From: Candidatus Zymogenus saltonus
Lineage (GTDB): Bacteria > Desulfobacterota > Zymogenia > Zymogenales > Zymogenaceae
Reading direction: 5' to 3'
Length of the DNA stretch: 64,000 nt
Assembly: GCA_016929395.1 (NCBI GenBank)
Contig: JAFGIX010000023.1
Coordinates: 1 to 64,000 of the forward strand
Under the pieces are notes generated by a model that was given only the letters and a program-made list of their open reading frames with translations, ran no database searches and was not told the origin of the DNA. A program made the position numbers and the translations under genes. Of this stretch, positions 34,678 through 43,868 are shown piece by piece. How positions within the stretch are numbered: the stretch's first letter is position 1; every line of letters begins with the position of its first letter.

Positions 34678-36849
34678 TTACTTGGAACGATTGCCTGTGG
34701 AGAGCTTATTGTCGACTGTATCTATGAGCCTGTCGATGTCCTCCACGTCCTCCCTCTTGGTCTTTTCGGTAACCGACTCCTTCGCCCTCGTCAGGGCATC
34801 AATCGACTCGGTGAGCCTCCCCTGTCTGTAGAGGACAAGCCCGATCCCGTAGTACGCCTCCGCCCTTGCCCCGCCCATCTTGAGCACCGTCTCGAATTCG
34901 GCAACCGCCTCGTCGTACTTCCCAAGAGCGAGGAGATTGTGGCCCCAATTTAGCCTCGGCCAGACGACGTCCGGATAGCGCCTGATAAGTGACTTGAATA
35001 TCTTTTCCGCCTCTTCATATTCCCCGAGCTGCATAAGGGAAAAAGCGAGGTTTTCCTTGAGGTCGGGAACGAATCCAACGATCGCCCCGGCCATATTCAG
35101 GATCGCCTTGTTTGCCGGCCACATCTTTCTCGTGATGAAATAATTGGAAAGGGCCCTGAAACTTATCGAATAGTAGTCTTTGTATATGTTGTCGGCCAGA
35201 AACTCCCCGCCCCTCGACGAGAGCTCCCTCTGGATGAACGTGTGGAATCTGCCGAGATATTCGATGAAATACTCCCTGTAGAACTCGTCGTCGGCCGCCT
35301 CGATTTCCCCTTCCGTAAGGAGCCTGAAGAAGAATACCTCGGGGACTATATATTTGGAGACCTTCTCGACAATCCTGACATCGGGCCCGATATATATCTT
35401 TCTGTCATCGATATTCGCCTTGATAAGGGCGCCCAGATACGGGATTGCGGTTTCAGACTCGTAGGGTATATCCGGGACTTCGATTCTGGGGAACCTCCCG
35501 GCCGTAACCCTGTTGAAGTATTTCGGCTGAAATATATCGCTGAAGGGGACTACCGTTACGTCCTCCCTCAGTCTCTCTATATCTTGATAGTAGTAAAATA
35601 TGGGCCAATATATCGAGGTAAGGGCGAGGGAGTCGTACTCAAACCGCATGTAATCGGCAAAGACTATGTTGTGGGCCGCGTAGTAATTAGATTTGTCGAG
35701 GGATCTGTAATCCTTGAGGAGGGAAAAGACCACGAAGGAGAGGGCAGTGACGAGGAGTATCCTCCTGAAATTGATCTTTATCTTTTTAAAGCCCGCCAGG
35801 TATTCCCCGATGAAATATATGCCCGCCCCGCCCAGTCCCATTACGACCAAAAACGACGGGATGTAAACCGTCCCCCCCTTCCAGTACCACACAAAAAATG
35901 AGATGTGGCCCAGGAAGAAGAGGAAAAGGAGAATAGAGACGCGCCAGTCCCTCCTTATTGCCACGTAGAGGCCCACAAGAGACGCCACCGGCCACAAGTA
36001 AGTCAGCTCCCTTACCATGACCTTGAGAAAGACCAGGATTTTTTCCGGAAGGTCGCCCCAGGAGACGGCAAAATGGTAAGCGGTGTCTTTCCTGTCCGTA
36101 ATTAGAATGAGGAACTGCTCAAGGGTCTCGGGATTACCCCAGTCCATCCGCGGGTCGGCGAGGGACCTTATCGGAAGATACAAAAAAGAGGAGAAACCGA
36201 GTATAAAAAAGAAGATTGAGAGCACGAAGTCGGAACCCCTCAGCCTCCCCTTGAAGTTCAACAACACAAAGACAAGGAGCGCCGGCAAAAAGAAGGCCAC
36301 CGTGGCGTGGATCCCCGCCGACAGCCCGTAGAGGAAGGTGCCGGCGAAGAGATAACGTCTGTCCCACGTATTCTTCCACCTCAAGGTGAAGATTAGTATT
36401 CCGCCGGCGGCGGCCCCCATCCCCGCGTAGACCTCCGCCGCAACGGAGCTTTCCCAGAGGGAATACGAAAAGGCGAAGGCCAGGGCCGTTATCGAGGAGA
36501 AGCACAAGCCCCAGTTGTCCTTCCTGCCGCCGAGGGTGACAATCAGCTCTTTGATCAGGAAAAAAAGGGTTACCGACGCCAAGGCGCCCATCACTGCCGA
36601 CAGGAGGTTCACCTTGAACGGGATCGATCCCATCGGGAGGTAGGTCATGAGGTTTGCCAGCGGCATGTACGTCGGGAATCCCGCGGGGTGGGGAATGCCG
36701 AGGGAGAAGGCTACGTCCACGAACTCGGCTGAATCGCGCCAGTAGACCGCCGGACATAGGGTAATGACGTAGATGAAGATCGCCGAGAAAAAGATAAGAT
36801 GGGGAAGGTTATTTACAAAGAAATTTTTAAATCTGCCCGGTAGGTTCAT
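34678..36849 (-). CDS. DUF2723-type membrane protein with C-terminal TPRs
   Basis: A 723-residue protein with about eleven membrane helices to residue 380. The N-terminal RDSAEFVDVAFSLGIPHPAGFP segment matches DUF2723, a GT-C-like family related to protein O-mannosyltransferases, with the acidic pair in the first loop. A periplasmic domain of about 200 residues follows, then TPR units (about 590-700, EEAEKIFKSLIRRYPDVVWPRLNWGHNLL). It may glycosylate a surface polymer or protein using a polyprenyl-linked sugar. Substrate unknown. Confidence 0.83.
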   Translation of the reverse strand: MNLPGRFKNFFVNNLPHLIFFSAIFIYVITLCPAVYWRDSAEFVDVAFSLGIPHPAGFPTYMPLANLMTYLPMGSIPFKVNLLSAVMGALASVTLFFLIKELIVTLGGRKDNWGLCFSSITALAFAFSYSLWESSVAAEVYAGMGAAAGGILIFTLRWKNTWDRRYLFAGTFLYGLSAGIHATVAFFLPALLVFVLLNFKGRLRGSDFVLSIFFFILGFSSFLYLPIRSLADPRMDWGNPETLEQFLILITDRKDTAYHFAVSWGDLPEKILVFLKVMVRELTYLWPVASLVGLYVAIRRDWRVSILLFLFFLGHISFFVWYWKGGTVYIPSFLVVMGLGGAGIYFIGEYLAGFKKIKINFRRILLVTALSFVVFSLLKDYRSLDKSNYYAAHNIVFADYMRFEYDSLALTSIYWPIFYYYQDIERLREDVTVVPFSDIFQPKYFNRVTAGRFPRIEVPDIPYESETAIPYLGALIKANIDDRKIYIGPDVRIVEKVSKYIVPEVFFFRLLTEGEIEAADDEFYREYFIEYLGRFHTFIQRELSSRGGEFLADNIYKDYYSISFRALSNYFITRKMWPANKAILNMAGAIVGFVPDLKENLAFSLMQLGEYEEAEKIFKSLIRRYPDVVWPRLNWGHNLLALGKYDEAVAEFETVLKMGGARAEAYYGIGLVLYRQGRLTESIDALTRAKESVTEKTKREDVEDIDRLIDTVDNKLSTGNRSK

Positions 36850-36868
36850 ATCAAAAGGCCAAAGGATT

Positions 36869-36903
36869 AAAAAAAGGGGCAGAATTTTTTCAAATTCCGC
36901 CCC
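36869..36903 (-). terminator. Intrinsic terminator of pilA
   Basis: On the minus strand an 11-base stem (36903-36893 with 36886-36876, one mismatch) is followed by seven T. It begins 34 bases past the pilA stop, so pilA is probably a single-gene transcript. Confidence 0.8.
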
Positions 36904-36936
36904 AGAGTTGAAACCCTACTTCATAAAACTTCGAAA

Positions 36937-37392
36937 TTAATCGGAAACACAGGTTCTTGCGGTATCCGATACGTCGTCGAAGCGGTTGCAAGGTTCACGT
37001 GCATCTTCGTGCTCCAACCACTGGTCCAGGGTAGGATCCCTGTCGATATTTCCGGAAGCCGAAGCGGTAAAGCCGTACGAAGAAACTGCCACTATATACC
37101 ACGAGTAGTATTTGGGAGCAGATGCCGGCTCAAAACCAATGTTCGGGGCCTCGCCGGCATTTCCCGGGCCACCACCCTCACCAGCATCCTCAAACACATT
37201 CTCCGTCGCAAAGTAGGCGAGCTCCGCCTCATATATACCCGTCAGGAGCGTCCGTGCCTCGGACTGCTTTGACTTTGCCTGAAACTTCAGGAAGTTAGGT
37301 ATGGCAATAGCGGCCAGGATTGCGATAATGGCAACAACGATCATCAACTCGATAAGGGTAAAACCCTTCTTATCTCTGATCTTTCTTAGCAT
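36937..37392 (-). CDS. pilA: Type IV pilin
   Basis: The major-pilin candidate. A short basic leader ending KKG is followed by FTLIELMIVVAIIAILAAIAIP, with Glu5 of the mature protein and the G|F cleavage site for PilD. The mature protein is about 141 residues. The globular part has a glycine-rich loop and two cysteines near the C-terminus (EPCNRF and TCVSD) that likely close a disulfide loop. AGGTGAG precedes the ATG. A sigma-54 promoter lies 40-60 bases upstream and an intrinsic terminator follows. Confidence 0.94.
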   Translation of the reverse strand: MLRKIRDKKGFTLIELMIVVAIIAILAAIAIPNFLKFQAKSKQSEARTLLTGIYEAELAYFATENVFEDAGEGGGPGNAGEAPNIGFEPASAPKYYSWYIVAVSSYGFTASASGNIDRDPTLDQWLEHEDAREPCNRFDDVSDTARTCVSD

Positions 37393-37434
37393 TTTCTCAC
37401 CTCCAATCCACCAAAAGATTTGTATATATAGTAG

Positions 37435-37450
37435 TGCAATATGTGTGCCA
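37435..37450 (-). promoter_or_regulatory. Sigma-54 (-24/-12) promoter of pilA
   Basis: On the minus strand TGGCACA-N4-TTGCA matches the sigma-54 consensus (TGGCAC...TTGC) with correct spacing between the GG and GC elements. It lies about 43 bases before the pilA ATG. pilA genes are known to be sigma-54 dependent and PilR-activated in several proteobacteria, and a sigma-54 activator gene is next in the window. Confidence 0.85.
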
Positions 37451-37606
37451 ATGCAACAAAAAAGTAACCTTCACCCAAAAGTTTCCAAACCATTGAATTT
37501 ATTAGAGAAAAATTTGAGGCCCGGATTCGTTCATCATCCTTTCGACCCTGAAAAAAGTTACGTAGTTGCAAAACGACAAAGTTTATTTGCAAATAAGCAA
37601 ATTCCC

Positions 37607-39010
37607 CTACTTGATGTCGTATTTTTCTATCTTCCTCAAGAGGACCCAGTAGCTGGTCCCCAAGATCCTCGCAGCCTCCTTCTTCTTTCCGCCGGCGCGA
37701 TTTAACGCCTGAACGATCAGCTTCTTCTCAATATCTTCAATATAATTCTCCATTGAAAAACCGTTTGTAAAAAGATCTCGGCCCTTTTCCAACTCGGAGC
37801 CGTCAAATACCTTTTTCATTGAGAGGGACAGGCTCTCCGGAAGAACAATATTTGAAGACTCCAGGGCCACGGAGCGCTCTATGATATTCTCAAGTTCCCT
37901 GACGTTTCCGGGAAACGAGTACTCCTTTAAAACATCCATTGCATAGGAGGATATTTTCATGATCTTTTTCCTCTGCTCCAGAGAGAACTTCTCCATAAAA
38001 TGGTGCGCAAGAATCGGGATATCCTCCTTTCGGTCTTTTAAGAGGGGAAGCTTTATCTCGATTACATTCAGGCGATAATAGAGATCCTCTCTGAACCTTC
38101 CGGCCATGATCTCCTTTTCCAGCTCCTTATTCGTGGCGGCGATTATCCTGACATCGACCGAGATGTCTTCCGTGCCGCCGACCCTCTTGAAGGTGCGTTC
38201 CTGGATAGCCCTCAACAGCTTCACCTGAATCGAGGGCGTCAGCTCCCCCACCTCGTCCAGGAAGATGGTTCCCGTGTCGGCGACCTCAAAAAGCCCCTCC
38301 TTGTGGGTAACGGCGCCGGTAAAGGCGCCCTTGACGTGTCCGAAGAGATCGCTCTCCAGGAGGTTTTCCGGTATTCCGCCGCAGTTTATCACGACAAAGG
38401 GCTTATTCTTCCGGCCGCTCTTGTTGTGTATGGCTCTTGCGACCAGCTCCTTTCCGGTCCCGCTCTCACCGGTAATCAATATATTGGTCTTTGTATCGGC
38501 CACCCTGTTAATCAGGGAGAAAACCTTGAGCATCTCGGAACTGATCCCTATGATGTTCTCAAAGCTGTACTCCTTTCCAAGCTCCCGCCTCAGGAGTATG
38601 TTTTCCCGCTCAAGCCTCCCCTTATCGAGAGCGTTTCCGATGATTACCTTTATCTCATCCACGTTAAAGGGCTTCAATATGTAGTCATACGCCCCCTCCT
38701 TCATCGCCTCCACGGCGCTCTCTGTGGAGGCGTAGGCGGTGATCATAATCACCATCGTCTCGGGGTGTACCTCCTTTACGCCCTTCAATACCTCCGTGCC
38801 GCCTATCCCCGGCATCATTATATCGGTTATGACCAGATCGTATATCTTGGACTCCACCAAGGAGAGCGCCTGCTTCCCATCCACCGCCAGGTCAACCTCA
38901 TAACCCTCTTTTTTAAGCATTATATCGAGAAAGTTCCTCATGCTCGGCTCATCGTCAACCACGAGTATCCTTGAGACCTTTACCGCTCTTTCTTCTTCCA
39001 TTTTTTTCAA
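37607..39010 (-). CDS. Sigma-54-dependent response regulator (NtrC/PilR family)
   Basis: A 467-residue activator with an N-terminal receiver (about 12-125; phospho-acceptor Asp in VITDIMMPG), an AAA+ domain (about 150-390) with Walker A GESGTGKE, the sigma-54 contact loop GAFTGA and FLDEVGEL, and a C-terminal Fis-type helix-turn-helix (AARILGTSYWVLLRKIEKY). No sensor kinase is adjacent. Its nearest sigma-54 promoter is that of pilA, 160 bases downstream, making it the likely PilR; this is inference. The gene 39029-40555 lies upstream on the same strand. Confidence 0.9.
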   Translation of the reverse strand: MKKMEEERAVKVSRILVVDDEPSMRNFLDIMLKKEGYEVDLAVDGKQALSLVESKIYDLVITDIMMPGIGGTEVLKGVKEVHPETMVIMITAYASTESAVEAMKEGAYDYILKPFNVDEIKVIIGNALDKGRLERENILLRRELGKEYSFENIIGISSEMLKVFSLINRVADTKTNILITGESGTGKELVARAIHNKSGRKNKPFVVINCGGIPENLLESDLFGHVKGAFTGAVTHKEGLFEVADTGTIFLDEVGELTPSIQVKLLRAIQERTFKRVGGTEDISVDVRIIAATNKELEKEIMAGRFREDLYYRLNVIEIKLPLLKDRKEDIPILAHHFMEKFSLEQRKKIMKISSYAMDVLKEYSFPGNVRELENIIERSVALESSNIVLPESLSLSMKKVFDGSELEKGRDLFTNGFSMENYIEDIEKKLIVQALNRAGGKKKEAARILGTSYWVLLRKIEKYDIK

Positions 39011-39028
39011 AGCCTGAAAAACAAAGAT

Positions 39029-40555
39029 TTAATCTCTTACCATCTCCAAAACATCCACCTTTATCGAGCCTATCAGCGAGACGATATCAAAAAGCGAGCT
39101 CCTTCCCCCCTCCGAAAATTTTATATGAGTCGGGTCGGCCGGGAATTGCCCGAAGGTCGCGTCGACAGGAATCCACCTTCCCAGATACACCTCGTTCCAC
39201 GCGTGGAAGAAAAAGCCGTCAAGCCCTTCTGAATAGACGATCCCGGAGACCACCTTGGCGGGTATCCCCCTGGCCCTCAAAAGGGCCGCCAAGAGGTAGG
39301 CGTGGGACTCGCACTCCCCCTCGAGGGTATTCAGGGCGTCCAGGGCCGACGTTGCGTCAACCATCTTCTTTTCAACGTTTTCAAACACCCAATCGAGTAT
39401 CTTCTCGGCGTCCTTGACGGGGTCTTTCCCGTCGCCCGCAATCTCCTTTGCCTTTGCGACTATAAGCCTGTTGTCGCTCTCGACATCGATGGACGGCAGG
39501 AGATATTCCTTCACATCATCGGGGAAATCACCGTACTTGACGGGCGCGGACTCCTCAACCTCCCCCCTTCTCATGGTAAATATATATCCCATCCTGTCAT
39601 CCGGCCCCTCCAGCGACTGAAAGTCGCCCGTCAGGGCGGACGATGTCTTTGGAAAATTGTCTATCTTCACCCTAAGGAGCTTTAAGCCTTCCGGATTTTT
39701 TATCCTCTTGTCCGAGGGCACGAGGGCGATCTCGAGTATGTCGCCGTATGTAATCCCGGCGCCGTCAAGGTCCTGCGCCTTCTCCTTATCGGTAAGCTTT
39801 GCCTCGAACCTCTCCAACGTGATCTCCTTTACCACCCTGCCGTCAATCCCCACCCAGGATGTCGATTTGTACCCCTCTATCTTGGTCTCCACCTTGAAGA
39901 GTTTCGATTTCTCACCACCGACGACAACCTCCTCGACACCCAGAACCTCGACCTCCATATCCTTTATGACCTTCAGATTTTCGATGAATACGCGGTATTT
40001 GAACTTCTGACCCGGGACAAAACCAGTGCCCTTGGCCGCATTCATCGCCTCCTCTATCGCTATATAGGTGAGGGCCACGGAGGGGTAGATATTTTGGTCA
40101 GCGGAGAATTTGATATGCTGCTCCCCTCCCCCGGAGTGAAAATCCACTAAAATATAATCTCCGCTCCTGATTCCCTCGATGAGAACCCCGTGGGAGAGAA
40201 CGGTCATACGATACATGAAGCCGAGCAGATCCCGGTCTTCATCGGCCGTCAGAAAGGCCTCTCCATATATATCGTTTACTACCGGCCCCTTCTTCTCATC
40301 AAATATGAAGACAACCGCTCCCTCCTCTACAATCCTTACGACCTCCCTGTCGCCAAGGAGACCCTTCGTCACACGGATATGGTCGTAGCCCGCCTTCATA
40401 TCCAAGAGGTACGTGGAATACCAATCGTCGGCCACCGTCTCCATCTCCCGGTAGCCTTCAAACTCCCTCTCGTACTTGGTCGTCCCAGAACAGAAAAGAA
40501 GCCCGAATGACAGCAATATCAATGTAAAAAATCCGATTATCCTTTGTCTAAACAT
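39029..40555 (-). CDS. Exported transglutaminase-like protein
   Basis: A 508-residue protein with an N-terminal signal sequence that may be lipoprotein-type (hydrophobic stretch then FCSG). Residues about 390-470 form a transglutaminase/protease-like domain with the triad Cys in GECESHA, His in FFHAWNEVYL and Asp in PVDATFG. The long preceding region is beta-rich and unassigned. Such domains act as cysteine proteases or amidases in the periplasm. It overlaps the pyrC stop by eight bases and precedes the PilR-like gene. Confidence 0.82.
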   Translation of the reverse strand: MFRQRIIGFFTLILLSFGLLFCSGTTKYEREFEGYREMETVADDWYSTYLLDMKAGYDHIRVTKGLLGDREVVRIVEEGAVVFIFDEKKGPVVNDIYGEAFLTADEDRDLLGFMYRMTVLSHGVLIEGIRSGDYILVDFHSGGGEQHIKFSADQNIYPSVALTYIAIEEAMNAAKGTGFVPGQKFKYRVFIENLKVIKDMEVEVLGVEEVVVGGEKSKLFKVETKIEGYKSTSWVGIDGRVVKEITLERFEAKLTDKEKAQDLDGAGITYGDILEIALVPSDKRIKNPEGLKLLRVKIDNFPKTSSALTGDFQSLEGPDDRMGYIFTMRRGEVEESAPVKYGDFPDDVKEYLLPSIDVESDNRLIVAKAKEIAGDGKDPVKDAEKILDWVFENVEKKMVDATSALDALNTLEGECESHAYLLAALLRARGIPAKVVSGIVYSEGLDGFFFHAWNEVYLGRWIPVDATFGQFPADPTHIKFSEGGRSSLFDIVSLIGSIKVDVLEMVRD

Positions 40556-41852
40556 TTTTCCCTTCCATAATCTTGCCGTCCTTAAAGACGGTTTTCCCCT
40601 TGACCATCGTCAGCCTGACCCGGCCCCTCATCTTCCACCCCGAAAACGGCGTGTTCTTGCTTTTCGAGAAGAGTTTTTCGGGATCAACCACCCACTCCTC
40701 ATCAGGATCTATGACCGTAACGTCCGCATCCCCACCCTTTTTCAGTACCCCGCCCGATATCCCGAGGGCACAGGCGGGATTTACCGTCAGCTTCTTTATC
40801 ATCTCTGAGAGCGTCAGCCTCTTTTCATGAACGAGCCTGAGAGAGAGGGGAAGGAGGGTCTCGAGGCCGACCATCCCGCTCATGGCAAAAGGAAACTCCA
40901 CCTCCTTATCCTTCCCGGCGTGGGGGGCGTGGTCGGAGGCGATGACGTCGATCGTCCCGTCGACAATCCCCTCGATCACTTTGAGCCTGTCCTCCTCGGT
41001 TCTGAGTGGGGGATTGACCTTTGCGTTGGTGCCGAGTTCCCTCACGGCCTCCTCCGTCAGCGAAAAATAGTGGGGGCAGGTCTCCGCGGTTACGTTTATT
41101 CCCCTTGCCTTCGCCCCCCTGATTATCTTAACGCCCCCTGCACAGGTCACGTGGGCCACGTGAAGCCTCGCCCCAGTGATCTTAGCCAAAGTGACGTCCC
41201 TCATTATCATTATCTCCTCGGCGGCGGCGTTGTTCCCGGCAAGGCCGAGCGCCTCCGACACCTTCCCCTCGTTCATAACGCCGCGGTCGACGAGCGTCAT
41301 ATCCTCCGAGTGGGTTATCACGGGAAGGTTAAATCTCTTCGCCCCTATCATCCCCCTCCTCATCAGCCCGGAATTTGAGACAACATTCCCGTCGTCCGAC
41401 AGCGCGAAGACCCCGGCCCCCTTCAGCTCTTCCGGATCGGTTAGGAGTTCCCCCGAAAGCCCCTTCGTCACCGCCCCCACCGGACAGACCGTGACCACCC
41501 CTCCTTCTCTCGCCCGCTCTAATATATACTTCGTGACCTCTCCGCTGTCGTTTACGGGATTTGTGTTCGCCATGCAGAAAACCGTAGTCACGCCGCCAGC
41601 CGCCGCAGACCTTGTCCCGGTGGCGATGGTCTCCTTGTATTCGTAGCCGGGCTCCCTGAGGTGCGTGTGCACATCGATAATCCCGGGGGAGACAACCATC
41701 CCCGCCGCATCGTACACCACAGCACCCTCCACGATCTCTCCCGGCTTCAGGAAGTCGATGACCACCCCCCCCTCCACCAACAGCCCTCCGGGACCCTCAT
41801 AATCCCCGCCGGGATTGACTATCGTTCCCCCGCTGATGAGAATCCTCGTCAT
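40548..41852 (-). CDS. pyrC: Dihydroorotase
   Basis: Closes carbamoyl aspartate to dihydroorotate in pyrimidine synthesis; a zinc amidohydrolase. The 434-residue class I type protein has the metal motif DVHTHLREPG (about residue 61), VITHSED, LHVAHVTC with metal histidines, and ASDHAPH with the catalytic Asp. Downstream, the transglutaminase-like gene overlaps its 3' end. Other pyr genes are not in the window. Confidence 0.94.
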   Translation of the reverse strand: MTRILISGGTIVNPGGDYEGPGGLLVEGGVVIDFLKPGEIVEGAVVYDAAGMVVSPGIIDVHTHLREPGYEYKETIATGTRSAAAGGVTTVFCMANTNPVNDSGEVTKYILERAREGGVVTVCPVGAVTKGLSGELLTDPEELKGAGVFALSDDGNVVSNSGLMRRGMIGAKRFNLPVITHSEDMTLVDRGVMNEGKVSEALGLAGNNAAAEEIMIMRDVTLAKITGARLHVAHVTCAGGVKIIRGAKARGINVTAETCPHYFSLTEEAVRELGTNAKVNPPLRTEEDRLKVIEGIVDGTIDVIASDHAPHAGKDKEVEFPFAMSGMVGLETLLPLSLRLVHEKRLTLSEMIKKLTVNPACALGISGGVLKKGGDADVTVIDPDEEWVVDPEKLFSKSKNTPFSGWKMRGRVRLTMVKGKTVFKDGKIMEGKNV

Positions 41853-41874
41853 ATTAAACGTCCCTCAAAAGGAG

Positions 41875-41990
41875 TTGAAGGCCCACCCCGCCCGCCCAAC
41901 CGCAAATAGAATAAAACCGCTGTTTTACCCCCACACCCCCAAGATGAAAAAACCCCCCTTATAAAGGGAGGCATTCAAAATAGTTGGATA
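41875..41990 (-). repeat. C-rich (minus-strand G-rich) tract before pyrC
   Basis: The stretch after the 127-residue gene's stop is built of short C-rich pieces on the plus strand (CCCACCCCGCCCGCCC, ACCCCCACACCCCCA, AACCCCCC). It is G-rich on the sense strand of the preceding gene. A clear repeat period is not visible. Confidence 0.35.
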
Positions 41991-42021
41991 AGTAGAAGAC
42001 AGACACCTTGCCATCTGCTCT

Positions 42022-42405
42022 CTACATGTTGCTTTCTTCTATATGAAAACTAAAGACATGGCTAAACTTATCGGGGATGAAGACCACCTCCACATCATAA
42101 TCCATTATTATCGTGGTTTTTTTACCTCCCATCGACTTTTTGATCTCGATCTCCCCCTCGAGAGGATCGCTGCTTATCGCCCTTACTTTTCTCGGAAGCG
42201 CTCCCTCGATACAGCTCTTCGGCTGGTTACGACAATCGATGGCCAATTCCTTGACTATCTTCTTGACCCTGAACCAGTCGTAATAGGGCTTTGCCACCTT
42301 GAGTCCCCCATAGCCTATCGCCGCAATTATTAGGATTATTACAAGCGTCTTGAATCTGGTTGCGCCCCGCTCCCCCGATAACAGCGATCTTATTCTATTT
42401 TTCAT
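42022..42405 (-). CDS. Small membrane-anchored protein (DUF4845-like)
   Basis: A 127-residue protein with one N-terminal membrane helix (about 18-36, after the segment GERGATRFK) and a small extracytoplasmic domain (about 45-120) containing two cysteines in DCRNQPKSC. Layout and the N-terminal GERG motif resemble DUF4845 proteins, which in many proteobacteria are encoded next to lepB, as here. Function unknown. It lies 101 bases downstream of the lepB cluster. Confidence 0.65.
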   Translation of the reverse strand: MKNRIRSLLSGERGATRFKTLVIILIIAAIGYGGLKVAKPYYDWFRVKKIVKELAIDCRNQPKSCIEGALPRKVRAISSDPLEGEIEIKKSMGGKKTTIIMDYDVEVVFIPDKFSHVFSFHIEESNM

Positions 42406-42506
42406 AATCCCTCTAAAACAAAAACAGTTAAATAATAACGATCAAACTATAAATCAACCACTTCTACCTTAATATCATTTAATTAGTGATGTGTCAAATC
42501 ATTTTT

Positions 42507-43142
42507 TTAGTCGGAAGAGCGAAGAAATCCGATCCTGTTTAACCGGATATCCCGGAAAATCCCTCTAGCCGGGTTCGTAGACCAGTAGATAAAAACGACC
42601 TTGCCCTTTATCTCGCCCGACGTAATGAACCCGAAAAACCTGGAATCCATGGTTACGTCCCTCCTGTCGCCCAGGAGGAAATAGGAATCGGCGGGGACGA
42701 TAAACGGCCCCAGGTTGTCCCTCTCGGAGATACTCCCGGGATAAAGTTTTTCGTCGCTCAAGGTCACGTACGGCTCACGGATAGGTTTCCCATCGATGAA
42801 TACCTTTTTATCGACGATCTCCACGGTATCTCCGGGAACTCCCACAACCCTGAGCACCGATGACGTCCCGGCGCCGTCATCCTCCCGGGCCTCCTTCTCG
42901 AAGAAGACTATATCCCCCCTCTTCGGCTTTTTTATCTCGAAGGGCCTCCCCCCTATCGGAACGGAAAGGTTATACGAAGCGCTGCCGACGAGGACGTAGT
43001 CGCCGCTCTTGAGGCCCGGCTCCATCACAGGCGAGGTTATCAAGACGTTGTCGAAGAGGAGGACATATAGAAAAAAAACGAGGATAAAGAGTGCCGCTGT
43101 ACCATAAAAGCCGATGTCTTTGTCCCCAAGTTTTCTAAACAT
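42507..43142 (-). CDS. Signal peptidase I paralogue lacking the catalytic Ser-Lys pair
   Basis: A 211-residue S26-family protein with one N-terminal membrane helix (about 12-32). Aligned with the two neighbouring paralogues, the nucleophile position in SGSMIPTL reads SPVMEPGL (Ser to Val) and the general-base position in YIKRLIGLPGD reads VLRVVGVPGD (Lys to Leu). The structural boxes GDIVFFE, VPGD and GDRRD...DSRFFG remain, so the fold is kept under selection while peptidase activity should be lost. It may be a regulatory or substrate-binding partner. It is the last gene of the three-copy cluster. Confidence 0.85.
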   Translation of the reverse strand: MFRKLGDKDIGFYGTAALFILVFFLYVLLFDNVLITSPVMEPGLKSGDYVLVGSASYNLSVPIGGRPFEIKKPKRGDIVFFEKEAREDDGAGTSSVLRVVGVPGDTVEIVDKKVFIDGKPIREPYVTLSDEKLYPGSISERDNLGPFIVPADSYFLLGDRRDVTMDSRFFGFITSGEIKGKVVFIYWSTNPARGIFRDIRLNRIGFLRSSD

Positions 43143-43163
43143 CTATTCTTATTATTCGGTATT

Positions 43164-43844
43164 CTATTTATTCAGGAGGATATCGCCCAGCCTGCTCCAG
43201 CGGATGTTTTTGATCCGCTCGACAATCCCCCCGGAGGTTATGTCCCATGACCAGTAGATTATCACGGCGTTGCCCACAAGCTCCGACTTCTTGACGTAGC
43301 CCCAGTATCTCGAATCCCTGCTGTTGTCGCGGTTGTCGCCCATCATGAAATACGAGTCGGCCGGCACGGTAACCGCGCCGAAGTTGTCTCTTGGCCCCGC
43401 GATGCCGGGAAAAACCGCCAAGTCGTCAAAATGGGCGGCCTCAACCACATACTTCTCCCCGTTCACATAGAGCAGTTTGTCCCTTATCTCTATCTCATCG
43501 CCGGGAAGCCCTATGAGCCTCTTTATGTAGTGAACCCGCCTGTCGTTCGGATATTCGAACACGATTATGTCGCCCCTCTCCGGCTCCCTTATGGGGAAGA
43601 GCTTCACATCGCTGAACGGCACCCTCGTTCCGTAGATGAACTTGTTGACCAGTATCTGATCGCCCCTCAAGAGCGTGGGGATCATGGAGCCGGAGGGTAT
43701 CTTGAATGCCTGGATGATAAAGGCCTTTATTACGAGGGCGAGGACGAGGGCGAAGATGATCGCCTCGGCATACTCCCTGAAGGTGCTCCTGTTTAAGTTC
43801 CTCTGAACCTTATTTTTTTCCCTGCCATTTGCGGAACCACTCAT
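43164..43844 (-). CDS. lepB: Signal peptidase I
   Basis: Cleaves signal peptides from exported proteins. The 226-residue protein has one membrane helix (about 30-48), catalytic Ser in PSGSMIPTL (about 53), catalytic Lys in HYIKRLIGLPGD (about 110) and the GDNRDNSRDSRYWG box. It is very similar to the next gene upstream (43869-44555), a tandem duplicate 24 bases away. Confidence 0.95.
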   Translation of the reverse strand: MSGSANGREKNKVQRNLNRSTFREYAEAIIFALVLALVIKAFIIQAFKIPSGSMIPTLLRGDQILVNKFIYGTRVPFSDVKLFPIREPERGDIIVFEYPNDRRVHYIKRLIGLPGDEIEIRDKLLYVNGEKYVVEAAHFDDLAVFPGIAGPRDNFGAVTVPADSYFMMGDNRDNSRDSRYWGYVKKSELVGNAVIIYWSWDITSGGIVERIKNIRWSRLGDILLNK

Positions 43845-43868
43845 TACAATTTACCTCATCTAAAAATG

